Source: CALGYY01 sp963678485
Lineage (GTDB): Bacteria; Bacteroidota; Bacteroidia; Bacteroidales; CAIWKO01
Length of the DNA stretch: 64,000 nt
Assembly: GCA_963678485.1 (NCBI GenBank)
Contig: OY782882.1
Location: 2,666,001 to 2,730,000, forward strand
Direction: 5' to 3'
The notes under the pieces were generated by a model. That model saw only the letters and a list, made by a program, of their open reading frames with translations. It made no database searches and was not told where the DNA came from. This document shows, piece after piece, positions 33,222 through 42,572 of the stretch; the stretch's first letter is position 1; the number at the start of each line of letters is the position of its first letter. Both the position numbers and the translations under genes were made by a program.

Positions 33222-34700
33222 ATGAAGAACAAGAGGCTTGAGATAGGACTTATTTTAATTTGCGCTGAGTTGTTGCTGCTCGGAATCACTATTCTGGTTT
33301 CATGCGATGCGACGCCTTGGGCTAAAGAGCAGCTCAAATTTCCCGCAGTTGAAGATGTTACAAATTTCCGGCAAGAGGATCCCAACACTGTTGCAGATAG
33401 TTTGCTTGTACAATACCTTGCTGATACCTCTGGCGTTGATACCCTCCTTTTTAGAAGAAATCTCTCGAAGATAGGCCCCAAAAAAAAGAATATTTATCTT
33501 CTTAATCCTGAAGTCAACGGCGCAACCGCATTGGATAATTTCTTTACCGCATTGCAATACGAAAAAGACACCGCAGTTATTCGCATTGCGCATTATGGCG
33601 ACAGTCAACTTGAGGGTGACCGCATGTCGTGGGTAATGCGCGAGGAATTTCATGAGAAATTTGGAGGCTCAGGTGTAGGATATGTTCCGCTCAAAGACCT
33701 TTCACCTGTTAGTTATTCAAGAACGAGCAGCGGGAACTGGGCCAGATACACGGTATTTCACGACAAATACACAAATAATTTTTATGGGATGTCGGGACTG
33801 GTATTCCATTTCAGCCGTCATAGTGTATTTCAAGAGGGTGATGACAGCATAAGTAATTCTTCGGTGATTGATACTTCTGCAACAAAAATCTCTTCTTACA
33901 GCAGCGCGAGTGTTTCCGTAAAGCTTAGTCCCCAATTAGCATATAATAGAGTCTCTGTGTTGTATGGCAGAACTGCTGATCCTACGCTCTTACATTATTA
34001 CAACAATGAAACGGGCGAGCGCATGCGCACCGATACTTTGCCTCCAACCAAAGAAGTTCGTCTTCACAAGCGAGTATTGGATCAGCCTGTGTTAAAACTA
34101 CGACTGGAATTCAGCTCAGGCAACAGCCCTGATTTCTATGGAGTTTATCTGGATGCTCTTAATGGCGTTCAGGTTGACAATTACGCAATCCGTGGCCACA
34201 GCGGCGATGGATTATTGCTAATCGACGATGCACATCTTGCCCGTATGATAAAATTGTTGAACACTAAGCTCATCATTTTCCAATACGGTGCGAATGTGGT
34301 TCCTTACATACGATCCGAAAAGGCCTGTAAGTCTATTGAAGATTTGTACTATCGAATTTTCATGAAATTTAAAAAGGTCGCTCCCGAACTCAGCATTTTA
34401 GTTGTCAGTTCTGGTGATATGGCACGTGGTGGTACCGGTGGGTACACATCGTATGAATGGTTACCCAAAATCGTTGAGGCCCAGAAAAACGCAGCACTTA
34501 AAGCCAACTGTGCCTTTTTTGATTTGTTTCACATGATGGGCGGATCGAATTCTATCCTGGTTTGGGCATCGCGCAAACTGGCGGTTACGAATGGACATTT
34601 TTCATCTTCAGGGCAGGAGATTATCGCCAATGAGCTTGTTGACGCCCTGATGGTTGAATACAATTATTATTTGCATAAGCAGCGAAAGACAAAAAAGTAA
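33222..34700 (+). CDS. SGNH esterase-fold membrane-anchored protein
   Basis: 492 residues. N-terminal hydrophobic segment 9-27 (GLILICAELLLLGITILVSC) is a membrane anchor or lipoprotein signal. Block I of the SGNH family is HYGDSQLEGD with nucleophile Ser128; block III is QYGANVVPY with Gly and Asn; the last block is TNGHFSSSGQ, where the His is present but the usual Asp three residues earlier is Thr, which may weaken or alter catalysis. A beta-sandwich insertion is likely between 180 and 320, as in DltD/PatB-like proteins. It starts the operon that continues with a second SGNH protein (three-base gap) and an MBOAT acyltransferase. Likely role: acyl transfer to or from an envelope glycan. Confidence 0.78.
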   Translation: MKNKRLEIGLILICAELLLLGITILVSCDATPWAKEQLKFPAVEDVTNFRQEDPNTVADSLLVQYLADTSGVDTLLFRRNLSKIGPKKKNIYLLNPEVNGATALDNFFTALQYEKDTAVIRIAHYGDSQLEGDRMSWVMREEFHEKFGGSGVGYVPLKDLSPVSYSRTSSGNWARYTVFHDKYTNNFYGMSGLVFHFSRHSVFQEGDDSISNSSVIDTSATKISSYSSASVSVKLSPQLAYNRVSVLYGRTADPTLLHYYNNETGERMRTDTLPPTKEVRLHKRVLDQPVLKLRLEFSSGNSPDFYGVYLDALNGVQVDNYAIRGHSGDGLLLIDDAHLARMIKLLNTKLIIFQYGANVVPYIRSEKACKSIEDLYYRIFMKFKKVAPELSILVVSSGDMARGGTGGYTSYEWLPKIVEAQKNAALKANCAFFDLFHMMGGSNSILVWASRKLAVTNGHFSSSGQEIIANELVDALMVEYNYYLHKQRKTKK

Positions 34701-34703
34701 ACG

Positions 34704-36557
34704 ATGAAGTTAGTGTTGAAACGAATTTCTTTTGTCATTTTTCTCCTGATAAGTGCGATATTGGTCATTTATAATACTTCTGGTGTGCCACAGACAGAAA
34801 TTCCACTGCCTGCTGACTCACTTAGTAGTCCTAGTCACATAAGGGCATTGATCAAGTATCAATCGTACTATCCTTTTATTAATTATGACAGGAATTATAT
34901 TGAGTATGCTTCGGCATCAGCTCTGGATACCTTTTTTAAGAAAATACCACAGACTCCCTACCGCAAGTTGAAGATTCTTCATTTTGGTGATTCCCATTTG
35001 CAAGCCGATATTTTAAGCGGAAGTATTCGTAACCGACTCGAAGAAATCCTAGGCTATGGTGGACGTGGACTGGTATTTCCGTTTAAGGCCGCGGCCACAC
35101 ACTCGGCCTATGACTACAAAACCTATTGCACCGGAGTGTGGGATTATACGCGCAATACACAACGCGATGCTGTGTATGATATGGGCGTTATCGGAGCGAC
35201 TGTTCACACCACCGATAGTGGTGCAACCTTTAAATTCGTTTTCCGCGACGGGTTTATCAAAGGAAATTACACTCAGCTTAAGCTCTTCTGTAAGCAGGAT
35301 TCAGCAAGTTATGATTTGCGCATGAAGTATTGCGATCAGGCCGCAGCCTTATACATCGACTGTAATAATGAGCATGCAGGAAAATCATACATTCAGATAC
35401 AACTTCCAAAAGCAACAGATACTTTAGAATTCTTTGTTCACAAAACAGACAGCTCACAGCACTTTTTCGAATGTTATGGTCTTTCAATTGAGAGTTCGGG
35501 AAACAGTGGCGTGCTTTATAATTCTACAGGCATCAATGGAGCAGGATACAGGAGCATTTTAAAGCAACGACTGTTTGGTGCACAACTAGCCGAGATGGAT
35601 CCGGATTTAGTAATCATTGATCTTGGGGCTAACGACTTTTTTGCTGGTGGTTATTATGCTGCAGATATTGAAAGTAATCTTCGTAAAATCATTGATATCA
35701 TCCATACAGCATCACCTGAAGCCGCAATCATAGTATCGAATGCGCAGGATATCTATTACCGTCGCAAAAGAGATGTGGTGGAATGCAAGGATTTTTCGGA
35801 GCTAACAAAAAAAATTGCGATTGAAAAACACTGTGCTTACTATAATTACTATGAAGTATCAGGAGGCAAGGCTTCAATGAATAAGTGGTTTAGTCGCGGT
35901 TTAGCGCAAAGCGATAAAGTTCATCTTACTACTCCGGGCTACAATGTTCGCGGAGAACTTTTTCTAAATGCCTTGCTCGATTCATACCTTACCTACCTTC
36001 TTAATCCCGGCAAGGACAGCCTCGTTGCAAGCAATTATCTAATCGATACAACGGCCCTGAAATCTTATTTTGTTGAGGATATAAATTTTGCTGCTGAAAA
36101 TAAAAAAGTTGTGACTGAAGTATATCACGAGCCTGAAGTCATTACTGAAGGAGATAATAAAATCTATTACACCATTCGTTCGGGCGATAATCTTGGTAGT
36201 ATTGCGCAGCGTTATGGCGTTTCAGTGAGAGAGCTACAATACTGGAATGGGCTCAGCGGAACAAAAATTATTGCAGGCAAATCCTTGGTGATTTATAAAA
36301 AAGGAGCTGCGGTACAAAATCCTCCGCAACAGAATAATCAAGTACAAACTACTAAACCGCCGGTACAAAATAAACCTCAAGCAACCGTACAAAATAATCA
36401 GCGTAACTCATATCGTAAAGTATCGCACATTGTTAAAAGCGGTGATTCCTTGTGGGCTATTGCACAGAAATATAACACAACGGTTGATGCAATAAAGAAA
36501 GCAAACAACTTGAAAAGTGATAAGCTGAGTATAGGACAAATACTGCTTATTCCGTAA
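34704..36557 (+). CDS. SGNH esterase-fold protein with two LysM domains
   Basis: 617 residues. Membrane segment 6-23. SGNH blocks: HFGDSHLQAD with Ser97, IDLGANDFF (Gly/Asn block), and SDKVHLTTPGY with the Asp-His pair, so the catalytic set looks complete. Residues about 488-535 (YTIRSGDNLGSIAQRYGVSV) and 572-617 (HIVKSGDSLWAIAQKYNTTV) are LysM domains joined by a Gln/Pro/Asn-rich linker. LysM binds peptidoglycan or chitin-like glycans, which points to the cell wall as the site of action. It is linked to the previous gene by a three-base gap and to the MBOAT gene by 32 bases. Confidence 0.88.
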   Translation: MKLVLKRISFVIFLLISAILVIYNTSGVPQTEIPLPADSLSSPSHIRALIKYQSYYPFINYDRNYIEYASASALDTFFKKIPQTPYRKLKILHFGDSHLQADILSGSIRNRLEEILGYGGRGLVFPFKAAATHSAYDYKTYCTGVWDYTRNTQRDAVYDMGVIGATVHTTDSGATFKFVFRDGFIKGNYTQLKLFCKQDSASYDLRMKYCDQAAALYIDCNNEHAGKSYIQIQLPKATDTLEFFVHKTDSSQHFFECYGLSIESSGNSGVLYNSTGINGAGYRSILKQRLFGAQLAEMDPDLVIIDLGANDFFAGGYYAADIESNLRKIIDIIHTASPEAAIIVSNAQDIYYRRKRDVVECKDFSELTKKIAIEKHCAYYNYYEVSGGKASMNKWFSRGLAQSDKVHLTTPGYNVRGELFLNALLDSYLTYLLNPGKDSLVASNYLIDTTALKSYFVEDINFAAENKKVVTEVYHEPEVITEGDNKIYYTIRSGDNLGSIAQRYGVSVRELQYWNGLSGTKIIAGKSLVIYKKGAAVQNPPQQNNQVQTTKPPVQNKPQATVQNNQRNSYRKVSHIVKSGDSLWAIAQKYNTTVDAIKKANNLKSDKLSIGQILLIP

Positions 36558-36589
36558 ACATATTAGAGAACAGGTAAAAATCGAAAAGC

Positions 36590-38068
36590 GTGATTGATTT
36601 TTTTAAGGCATTATTATACAACCAGAATTATCCGTTGATTTATCAGTCGGTACAATTCATAATGTTGTTCACAATTTTCTATATTTTATATTTATTTTTT
36701 GCCCCCAAGACAAAAGTTCGAAACATCCTGCTGGTTTTCTTCAGCCTTTATTTTTATTATAAAATCAGTGGCATGTTTGTGCTGCTGCTGATTGCCATTG
36801 CAGCAAGCGATTTCTTTATTGGAAAATTCCTGGGTAGGAGTACCAATCCCAAGGGCAGAAAGCGATTAATGCTGCTGAGTGTACTAATTGACTTGGGTAT
36901 TCTGTTCTTTTTCAAATACACTAATTTCTTCCTTACTGTGATTTTCGGCATATTCCACGAGCCCGCTCCATGGATGATTGATATAATGATGCCGATTGGA
37001 ATTTCATATTTTGTTTTCAAAACGCTGACCTATACTCTGGACATTTATCGTGAAAACATTGAACAGCCGGAGAAAAGTTTTTGGAATTATTTATTGTATG
37101 TTTCGTTTTTTCCCAATATTATTTCTGGCCCAATTTCACGTGCAGCTGACCTGCTTCCCCAATTTACAGCCCGCTTCCAGCTTGATAAGGACATGATTGG
37201 AAAGGGATTGTTCCTAATACTTAGCGGTGTATTTAAAAAGATTTGTATTGCCGATGTGCTTGCTGTGAATCTAGTCGACCGGGTCTTTGATTCACCCGAA
37301 TACTTCAATGGCTTTGAAGCACTGATGGCCAGCTATGCCTATACTATTCAATTGTATTTTGATTTTTCGGGGTATACCGATTTAGTGATAGGATTGGCTT
37401 TATTGCTGGGATTTCAGGTGCTCCCTAACTTTAATAAACCATTCCTTGCACAAAATGTAACTGATTTCTGGCGGCGTTGGCACATGACATTATCCTCCTG
37501 GTTACGCGATTACCTGTTTACACCGCTTTCGCTGAAGTTGCGCAATATTAAGACAACCGGCTTAGTGATTACGGTTCTTGTAACCTTTATTCTCTGCGGA
37601 TTCTGGCATGATGCTAAAGTTACTTTTATAATTTGGGGAGCAATGCACGCCATAGCAATGGCATGGGATATTATAACCAATAAGCGTCGTGCCCGTTTCA
37701 AGAAAAAGAAAAATATTGGATGGTACAAAGTATTGAGTGTGATAATTACTTTTCATTTTTTGGTTCTTAGCTTTATTATGTTTCGTGCCCGCGATTTGGA
37801 AACCGCATGGTACCTGATAAAGAAAATATTCACCACCACTAATTTTGCCTTAGCTGGTCCTTGGCTGGGAATCTATGTTTATCCATTTATTGTAATGATG
37901 GTTGGTTTGATATTGCATTACACCCCGATGAAATGGACAACATCATTGCAACAATTATTTGTAAAAGCACATTGGTCGTTGAAAATACTTGCTGTGGTAC
38001 TGGCTATTTTCCTGATTTATCAGGCGTACAGCACCGAAGCTCAAGCATTCATTTATCTGGAATTCTAA
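36590..38068 (+). CDS. MBOAT-family acyltransferase, AlgI/DltB-like
   Basis: 492 residues from a GTG start; the frame fits the family N-terminus (LIYQSVQFIMLFTIFYILYL). About ten membrane helices. Family motifs: FFPNIISGPISRAADLLPQF, YFDFSGYTDLVIGLALLLGF, NVTDFWRRWHMTLSSWLRDY and the active-site His340 in LCGFWHDAKVTF (also His298 in RRWHMT). MBOAT proteins of this group pass acyl groups across the inner membrane to an extracytoplasmic partner, usually an SGNH or DltD-like protein, here encoded just upstream. The ligase and carrier protein downstream would supply the acyl group. Confidence 0.92.
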   Translation: MIDFFKALLYNQNYPLIYQSVQFIMLFTIFYILYLFFAPKTKVRNILLVFFSLYFYYKISGMFVLLLIAIAASDFFIGKFLGRSTNPKGRKRLMLLSVLIDLGILFFFKYTNFFLTVIFGIFHEPAPWMIDIMMPIGISYFVFKTLTYTLDIYRENIEQPEKSFWNYLLYVSFFPNIISGPISRAADLLPQFTARFQLDKDMIGKGLFLILSGVFKKICIADVLAVNLVDRVFDSPEYFNGFEALMASYAYTIQLYFDFSGYTDLVIGLALLLGFQVLPNFNKPFLAQNVTDFWRRWHMTLSSWLRDYLFTPLSLKLRNIKTTGLVITVLVTFILCGFWHDAKVTFIIWGAMHAIAMAWDIITNKRRARFKKKKNIGWYKVLSVIITFHFLVLSFIMFRARDLETAWYLIKKIFTTTNFALAGPWLGIYVYPFIVMMVGLILHYTPMKWTTSLQQLFVKAHWSLKILAVVLAIFLIYQAYSTEAQAFIYLEF

Positions 38069-38077
38069 AGCATCTTA

Positions 38078-39706
38078 ATGAAAAATTTGCTATCGCGCAC
38101 CCAACAGTACAACATTGGATATCATTGCAGCACCCGCCAATGCGAAGAGGGAAAAGGAAATAAAACCGCCTTTCGGTGGATCGAAGCCTCAGGAGCTAAA
38201 ACCGATTTTTCATTTACTTTATTAAATGAAGAAAGTAATCGAATTGCTAATGTTCTTACAGAACTGGGCGTTGTAAAAGGCGATAAAGTTTTTACTTTTC
38301 TTCCGAAAATGCCCTTGCAGTTTTTTGCTTTTTTGGGAATACTGAAAATGCAGGCTGTTGCAGGCACGTTGTTTTCTAATTTTGGTGAAGAAGCTTTGGT
38401 AGATCGCCTTGGCGACTGTCAGGCAAGTGTAATAATTACCAAAAACAGCCTTCTGAAAAAATTGCTTCGCGCAAAGCCACGACTGACCTCACTTAAGCTT
38501 ATTCTTGTGGTAGATCTTGCCGAGGATAAAACTTCCGATATCCTGAGTCTGCCGCGCTTAATGCAACAAGCATCAACCGAATTTTCAGTCGGTATAACCA
38601 CAGCTGATACCCCTTCGGTTCTTCATTATACTTCTGGTTCTACCGGAAAACCTAAAGGGGTGCAGCACGTGCACGGTAGCATTGCTCTACAAAATGAAAC
38701 AGCGGTGAAGGTACTTGGCTTGCAAGAAAACGACATCTACTGGTGTACCGCTGATCAGGGCTGGGTTACAGGAACATCTTATGGTATTATTGGACCCTGG
38801 AGTTTGGGCGTGACCCAGATTCATTTTGGGGGGACCTATGATGCTGCGGTGTGGATGCGCTTACTCGAAGAAGAACATGTGAATGTCTGGTATACCGCAC
38901 CAACAGCTTTGCGTATGCTGATGCGTGAGGATGTTTCTATTTACGAAAAGCTTGATTTGAGCGATTTACGCCACATTTTCAGCGTTGGTGAGCCCCTTAA
39001 CCCTGAAGTCAATCATTGGGGAACAACCGTATTGCACAAAGATATTTATGATACTTGGTTTCAAACCGAGACTGGAAGTATCATGATTTGCAATCGACCA
39101 GGCATCACTATTCGTCCTGGCAGCATGGGCAAACCAATTGATGCAATTGAAGCGGCTATCATTTCCGATGAAGGAAAGCTTCTCGGGAATGGGCAAACAG
39201 GAAATTTATGTGTAAAGTCAGGTTGGGCTTCAATGTTTGTAAATTATCTAAATCACCCTGAAGTGTACGCCAAGAAGTTCCTTAATGGATATTATTATTC
39301 GGGAGATCTTGCACGACGCGATGATGATGGCTATTATTGGTTTGTGGGTCGTAACGATGATGTGATTAATACTGCAGGACATTTGATTAGTCCTTTTGAG
39401 ATTGAAAGTGCATTATTAGAAATTCCCGAGATTGCTGAATCTGCCGTTATTGCTGCACCTGACGAGATTTTATTTGAGAAGGTCGTTGCCTTTATTCGAC
39501 TTAAAGACGGATATGAATGGAACGATGAACTTTCGATGAACATACGATTGTATCTCTCTAATCGTTTATCAACCATTGCTACACCGCAGGATATGCAGGT
39601 AATTAAAGAAATTCCAAAAAATAAAAGCGGAAAGATAATGCGGCGTGTTTTACGAGCCATGTATCTTGGAGAAGATCCCGGAGATATTTCAACCCTTGAC
39701 ATTTAA
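38078..39706 (+). CDS. Acyl-adenylating ligase, acetyl-CoA synthetase-like
   Basis: 542 residues, cytoplasmic. AMP-binding motifs: YTSGSTGKPKGV (P-loop), DQGWVTGTSYG, WFQTETGS, YYSGDLARRDDDGYYWFVGR and the C-terminal catalytic lysine Lys519 in KNKSGKIMRR. The closest familiar proteins are acetyl-CoA and medium-chain acyl-CoA synthetases; at 542 residues it lacks the longer N-terminal part of Acs. The neighbouring gene is a carrier protein, so the thiol acceptor is probably the carrier's phosphopantetheine, as in DltA with DltC. The acid used cannot be read from the sequence. The start is ten bases after the MBOAT stop. Confidence 0.85.
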   Translation: MKNLLSRTQQYNIGYHCSTRQCEEGKGNKTAFRWIEASGAKTDFSFTLLNEESNRIANVLTELGVVKGDKVFTFLPKMPLQFFAFLGILKMQAVAGTLFSNFGEEALVDRLGDCQASVIITKNSLLKKLLRAKPRLTSLKLILVVDLAEDKTSDILSLPRLMQQASTEFSVGITTADTPSVLHYTSGSTGKPKGVQHVHGSIALQNETAVKVLGLQENDIYWCTADQGWVTGTSYGIIGPWSLGVTQIHFGGTYDAAVWMRLLEEEHVNVWYTAPTALRMLMREDVSIYEKLDLSDLRHIFSVGEPLNPEVNHWGTTVLHKDIYDTWFQTETGSIMICNRPGITIRPGSMGKPIDAIEAAIISDEGKLLGNGQTGNLCVKSGWASMFVNYLNHPEVYAKKFLNGYYYSGDLARRDDDGYYWFVGRNDDVINTAGHLISPFEIESALLEIPEIAESAVIAAPDEILFEKVVAFIRLKDGYEWNDELSMNIRLYLSNRLSTIATPQDMQVIKEIPKNKSGKIMRRVLRAMYLGEDPGDISTLDI

Positions 39707-39717
39707 TTATTATACCT

Positions 39718-39960
39718 ATGGATATTTTTAACGAACTCAACCAAATTGTCAGAAAAGCTTTTGACGACGACGAAATCCAACTCACACCCGAAACTACAGC
39801 TGATGATGTGGAAGGATGGGATTCTTTGTCGCACACCAATCTTGTGACGATGATCGAGAAGCACTTCAAGATTTCATTCAAGTCGCTGGAAATTATGAAA
39901 TGGAAAAATGTCGGCCAGATGGCGGAATCTATTCGTCAGAAACTTGAACAGAAGTCCTGA
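39718..39960 (+). CDS. Acyl carrier protein
   Basis: 80 residues with the phosphopantetheine attachment motif GWDSLSH, Ser36. The rest is a four-helix acidic carrier: DIFNELNQIVRKAFDDDEIQ before it and EKHFKISFKSLEI after. It should carry the acyl group made by the ligase 11 bases upstream and hand it to the MBOAT protein. It closely parallels DltC in role but the sequence alone does not show D-alanine as cargo. It is last in the operon; the next gene has its own promoter. Confidence 0.88.
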   Translation: MDIFNELNQIVRKAFDDDEIQLTPETTADDVEGWDSLSHTNLVTMIEKHFKISFKSLEIMKWKNVGQMAESIRQKLEQKS

Positions 39961-39975
39961 TTTTCACTATTTTTG
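39944..39975 (+). promoter_or_regulatory. Promoter of the TlpA-like gene
   Basis: -33 TTG at 39944-39946 (inside the end of the carrier gene), 21 bases, -7 TATTTTTG at 39968-39975. The ATG is at 40026. Confidence 0.6.
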
Positions 39976-40025
39976 TGTAGATGTATTGATTTGTGCTTAA
40001 AATTATTTATTAAAATCCTTCACCG

Positions 40026-41141
40026 ATGAAAGTATTCAAAGGGTATATGCTGTTGATGAGCATATTATTGCTGTCTGGCAGCATTGCATTTGGTCAGGCC
40101 AAAAAGACCACCATTTCTGCCGATTTGAGCCAGTGTAAGTTCAAGAAAGCTGGTCTCTACAAGACCGGGAAGGAGACCACCATGGTAAGTCAGGCAGAAA
40201 TAGATACAGCCGGAAAATTCAGAATGGTGATGGATATTGCCAATACCGATGTGTATAAATTGCAATTTGAAGATGGATTATATATTTCCATTATCCTCGA
40301 ACCCGGAAACAATATTTTCATTACTGGAAATATGGAAGACCTGATGAACACAGTAAATCTGGCTGGTAGTGAGCAAAGCATGCTTATTTACGAGAGCGAC
40401 AAGGTGCTTAGATCGTATAAAGCACGTCTCGACAGCATTAATGCGGCCTACTATCAAGGGATGTCAAAGGGTATTTCTGATTCCGTAGTTCAGGTACTGA
40501 CAAATTTGTATCGTGCAACAGAAAAATCACAAAACGAATATATGGTGCAATTTGTAAAGGATCACCCAGCCACCATGGCATGTTTGTTTTTTGTTGATCG
40601 GTTATCCATTGACGATTACTTCACCACCTACGAGCTTCTTGATAAAAATCTTTTTGAAAAATATCCGGAAAACATGTACATCCAGAATTTCCACACTCGT
40701 GTTGGAAATGCCAAAAAGCTCGCAATTGGCGGTGAAGCTCCTGAAATTGCACTTCCAGATCCTGATGGAAACATAATTAAACTTTCATCCCTTCGCGGGA
40801 AGGTTGTACTGATTGATTTTTGGGCATCATGGTGCAACCCCTGCCGCAAAGAAAGCCCGAATATGGTCAAAATCTTTAATGCAAATAAGGATAAAGGATT
40901 TACCATATTGAGTGTATCGCTCGACAAAACGAAAGATGCATGGGTAAAGGCAATTAAAGATGATGGCCTGACATGGAATCATGTGAGCGATCTGAAATTC
41001 TGGCAATGTGAAGCCGCTCTTTTATACAATGTAACTGCGGTTCCTTATACCGTTTTACTTGATAAGGATGGAAAAATTGTCGCCAAAAATCTTCGCGGTG
41101 AAGAGCTAAGCAAGAAAGTAGCAGAAATGGTCGGCCGCTAA
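40026..41141 (+). CDS. TlpA-like thiol-disulfide oxidoreductase
   Basis: 371 residues. Signal peptide 1-25 (ends SIAFGQ). About 28-130 resembles the DUF4369 beta domain often fused to thioredoxins in Bacteroidota. About 130-230 is helical. The C-terminal thioredoxin fold (235-371) has the redox motif CNPC in FWASWCNPCRKESPN and the cis-Pro in VTAVPYT. It works in the periplasm, probably in disulfide reduction or cytochrome maturation; the partner is unknown. It has its own promoter and is not clearly part of the acylation operon. Confidence 0.88.
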   Translation: MKVFKGYMLLMSILLLSGSIAFGQAKKTTISADLSQCKFKKAGLYKTGKETTMVSQAEIDTAGKFRMVMDIANTDVYKLQFEDGLYISIILEPGNNIFITGNMEDLMNTVNLAGSEQSMLIYESDKVLRSYKARLDSINAAYYQGMSKGISDSVVQVLTNLYRATEKSQNEYMVQFVKDHPATMACLFFVDRLSIDDYFTTYELLDKNLFEKYPENMYIQNFHTRVGNAKKLAIGGEAPEIALPDPDGNIIKLSSLRGKVVLIDFWASWCNPCRKESPNMVKIFNANKDKGFTILSVSLDKTKDAWVKAIKDDGLTWNHVSDLKFWQCEAALLYNVTAVPYTVLLDKDGKIVAKNLRGEELSKKVAEMVGR

Positions 41142-41190
41142 TTATTATTTAGCTGCTAGCATTGTGACCAAATCTGTAAGCTGCCTTCGA

Positions 41191-42453
41191 TTAAAACGAA
41201 TAATACACACCAAGCAACACCCTGATATTACTTACTGGTGAGAGTTTTTCAACCAGTCCTAGACTATTGATGGCAGAGCCATAAGCTGCAGTGGTATACT
41301 CACCCTCAAGTGCAGCGCGGAATTTCCCAACAGTATAGACAATACGTGGTGACACCCTGTAAATGTGGTGAATGTCATACCCGCGGCTGTAGTAAGAGCT
41401 GGCGGAAGTCCATGATGAAATATTATGCAGCGATCCAAGGTTTTGGGTATAGCCTCCAAATAACCCAAACTGGAATTTCTTTACAGTAAAACCTAAATCT
41501 GTCCATACCGCAAAAGCGTCAAGGGTTGTATAGGTCTTCTCATCTTTTTGCAGATTACTGGCCGTAGTGTCATATTTTACTGCATAACCACCAAGCATCA
41601 TCAGATCATACATATTCTGTCCATACACTCCTTCAACCTTCCAAATAAAATTGTTGACTTTCAATTTTACATAAGCCAGTGCACTTAAGCTGCCAATTTT
41701 CTCAGTGGTTTTATAAGAGCTGTCGGTCACCAGACGAGGTTTTAAAAACTTATAACCTCCTCCAACACCGGCAACAATTTCATTTCGCTGATCACTACTG
41801 CTTCGACTATAGTAAAGCTGTACATGCATATCAGGAATAGCGGCATTTCTCAAGTATTTTGAACTGGGACCTTCGGGACCGGTACTGGTTACATCGCGCT
41901 GAGCCATTACAGCAGCAAGGATTTTCATCGGTCCAATCTTTTGTGTAACGCGTATCTGAGGATTCCTGCTAAAGGGTTGAAAAGGAGCTCCTGTATTAAA
42001 AGAAACCACATCCGGGAAACAACTGGTGACAAACATCGGATGCCAGGTTTGTCCTAACAGTAGTTCGGTCGTTTTCCAGTTAAGTTTGACATATGCATGA
42101 CGCAATCTGAAACCATTCACATCGGCGTTAGATGTCCCGAAGAATTCGGCTTCAAGAACGCCAGAAGTCTTGGCACCTAATGCATCGGGAGCAGTGATAT
42201 CTCCGTGTAAACGGCTTTGTATTGATAACATATTAAATGAAGGCGCCTTGTTGAGGTCAGCACTATCTTTATCGTATTTTACATTTAGTGGGTATAGAAG
42301 GAAATGTCCTTCACGTAAGGTTTCCACCTGTCGCGTATCATAAAAGAAATCGTTCTTCACAAAACCGGAGAATTTAATTCCCCATTTAGCATCATCCTGA
42401 GCTAATGCAACTAATGGTAGGAAAAACAATACAAGAAGTAATGATTTTTTCAT
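41191..42453 (-). CDS. Porin-like outer-membrane protein
   Basis: 420 residues from ATG 42453. The open frame to 42540 overlaps a terminator, and the signal peptide starts at 42453 (MKKSLLLVLFFLPLVALAQ). The mature protein has the strand pattern of a 16-18-strand porin: WGIKFSGFVKNDFFYDTRQV at the start, GFRLRHAYVKLNWKTTELLL, and an aromatic C-terminal residue (RVLLGVYYSF). It looks like the DcaP-like porin group. Two overlapping -7 elements TATTTTTG lie at 42470-42486. Substrate unknown. Confidence 0.75.
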   Translation of the reverse strand: MKKSLLLVLFFLPLVALAQDDAKWGIKFSGFVKNDFFYDTRQVETLREGHFLLYPLNVKYDKDSADLNKAPSFNMLSIQSRLHGDITAPDALGAKTSGVLEAEFFGTSNADVNGFRLRHAYVKLNWKTTELLLGQTWHPMFVTSCFPDVVSFNTGAPFQPFSRNPQIRVTQKIGPMKILAAVMAQRDVTSTGPEGPSSKYLRNAAIPDMHVQLYYSRSSSDQRNEIVAGVGGGYKFLKPRLVTDSSYKTTEKIGSLSALAYVKLKVNNFIWKVEGVYGQNMYDLMMLGGYAVKYDTTASNLQKDEKTYTTLDAFAVWTDLGFTVKKFQFGLFGGYTQNLGSLHNISSWTSASSYYSRGYDIHHIYRVSPRIVYTVGKFRAALEGEYTTAAYGSAINSLGLVEKLSPVSNIRVLLGVYYSF

Positions 42454-42469
42454 TTGTAAGGAATTTGGA

Positions 42470-42486
42470 CAAAAATAACAAAAATA
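42470..42486 (-). promoter_or_regulatory. Two overlapping -7 elements TATTTTTG
   Basis: TATTTTTG occurs at 42477-42470 and 42486-42479 read leftwards, 16-25 bases before the ATG at 42453. Confidence 0.45.
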
Positions 42487-42523
42487 GTAGAACTGCAGTT
42501 TTGAAAGATTCTGCTTATAACAG

Positions 42524-42553
42524 AAAGGCCTGCAAAACAATATGCAGGCCTTT
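42524..42553 (-). terminator. Terminator of the lipoprotein gene
   Basis: AAAGGCCTGCA and TGCAGGCCTTT form an 11-bp stem around an eight-base loop. It lies 20 bases after the stop at 42573 read leftwards, and shows that the porin gene starts downstream of it. Confidence 0.8.
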
Positions 42554-42572
42554 TACAACAATCGAATACCAA

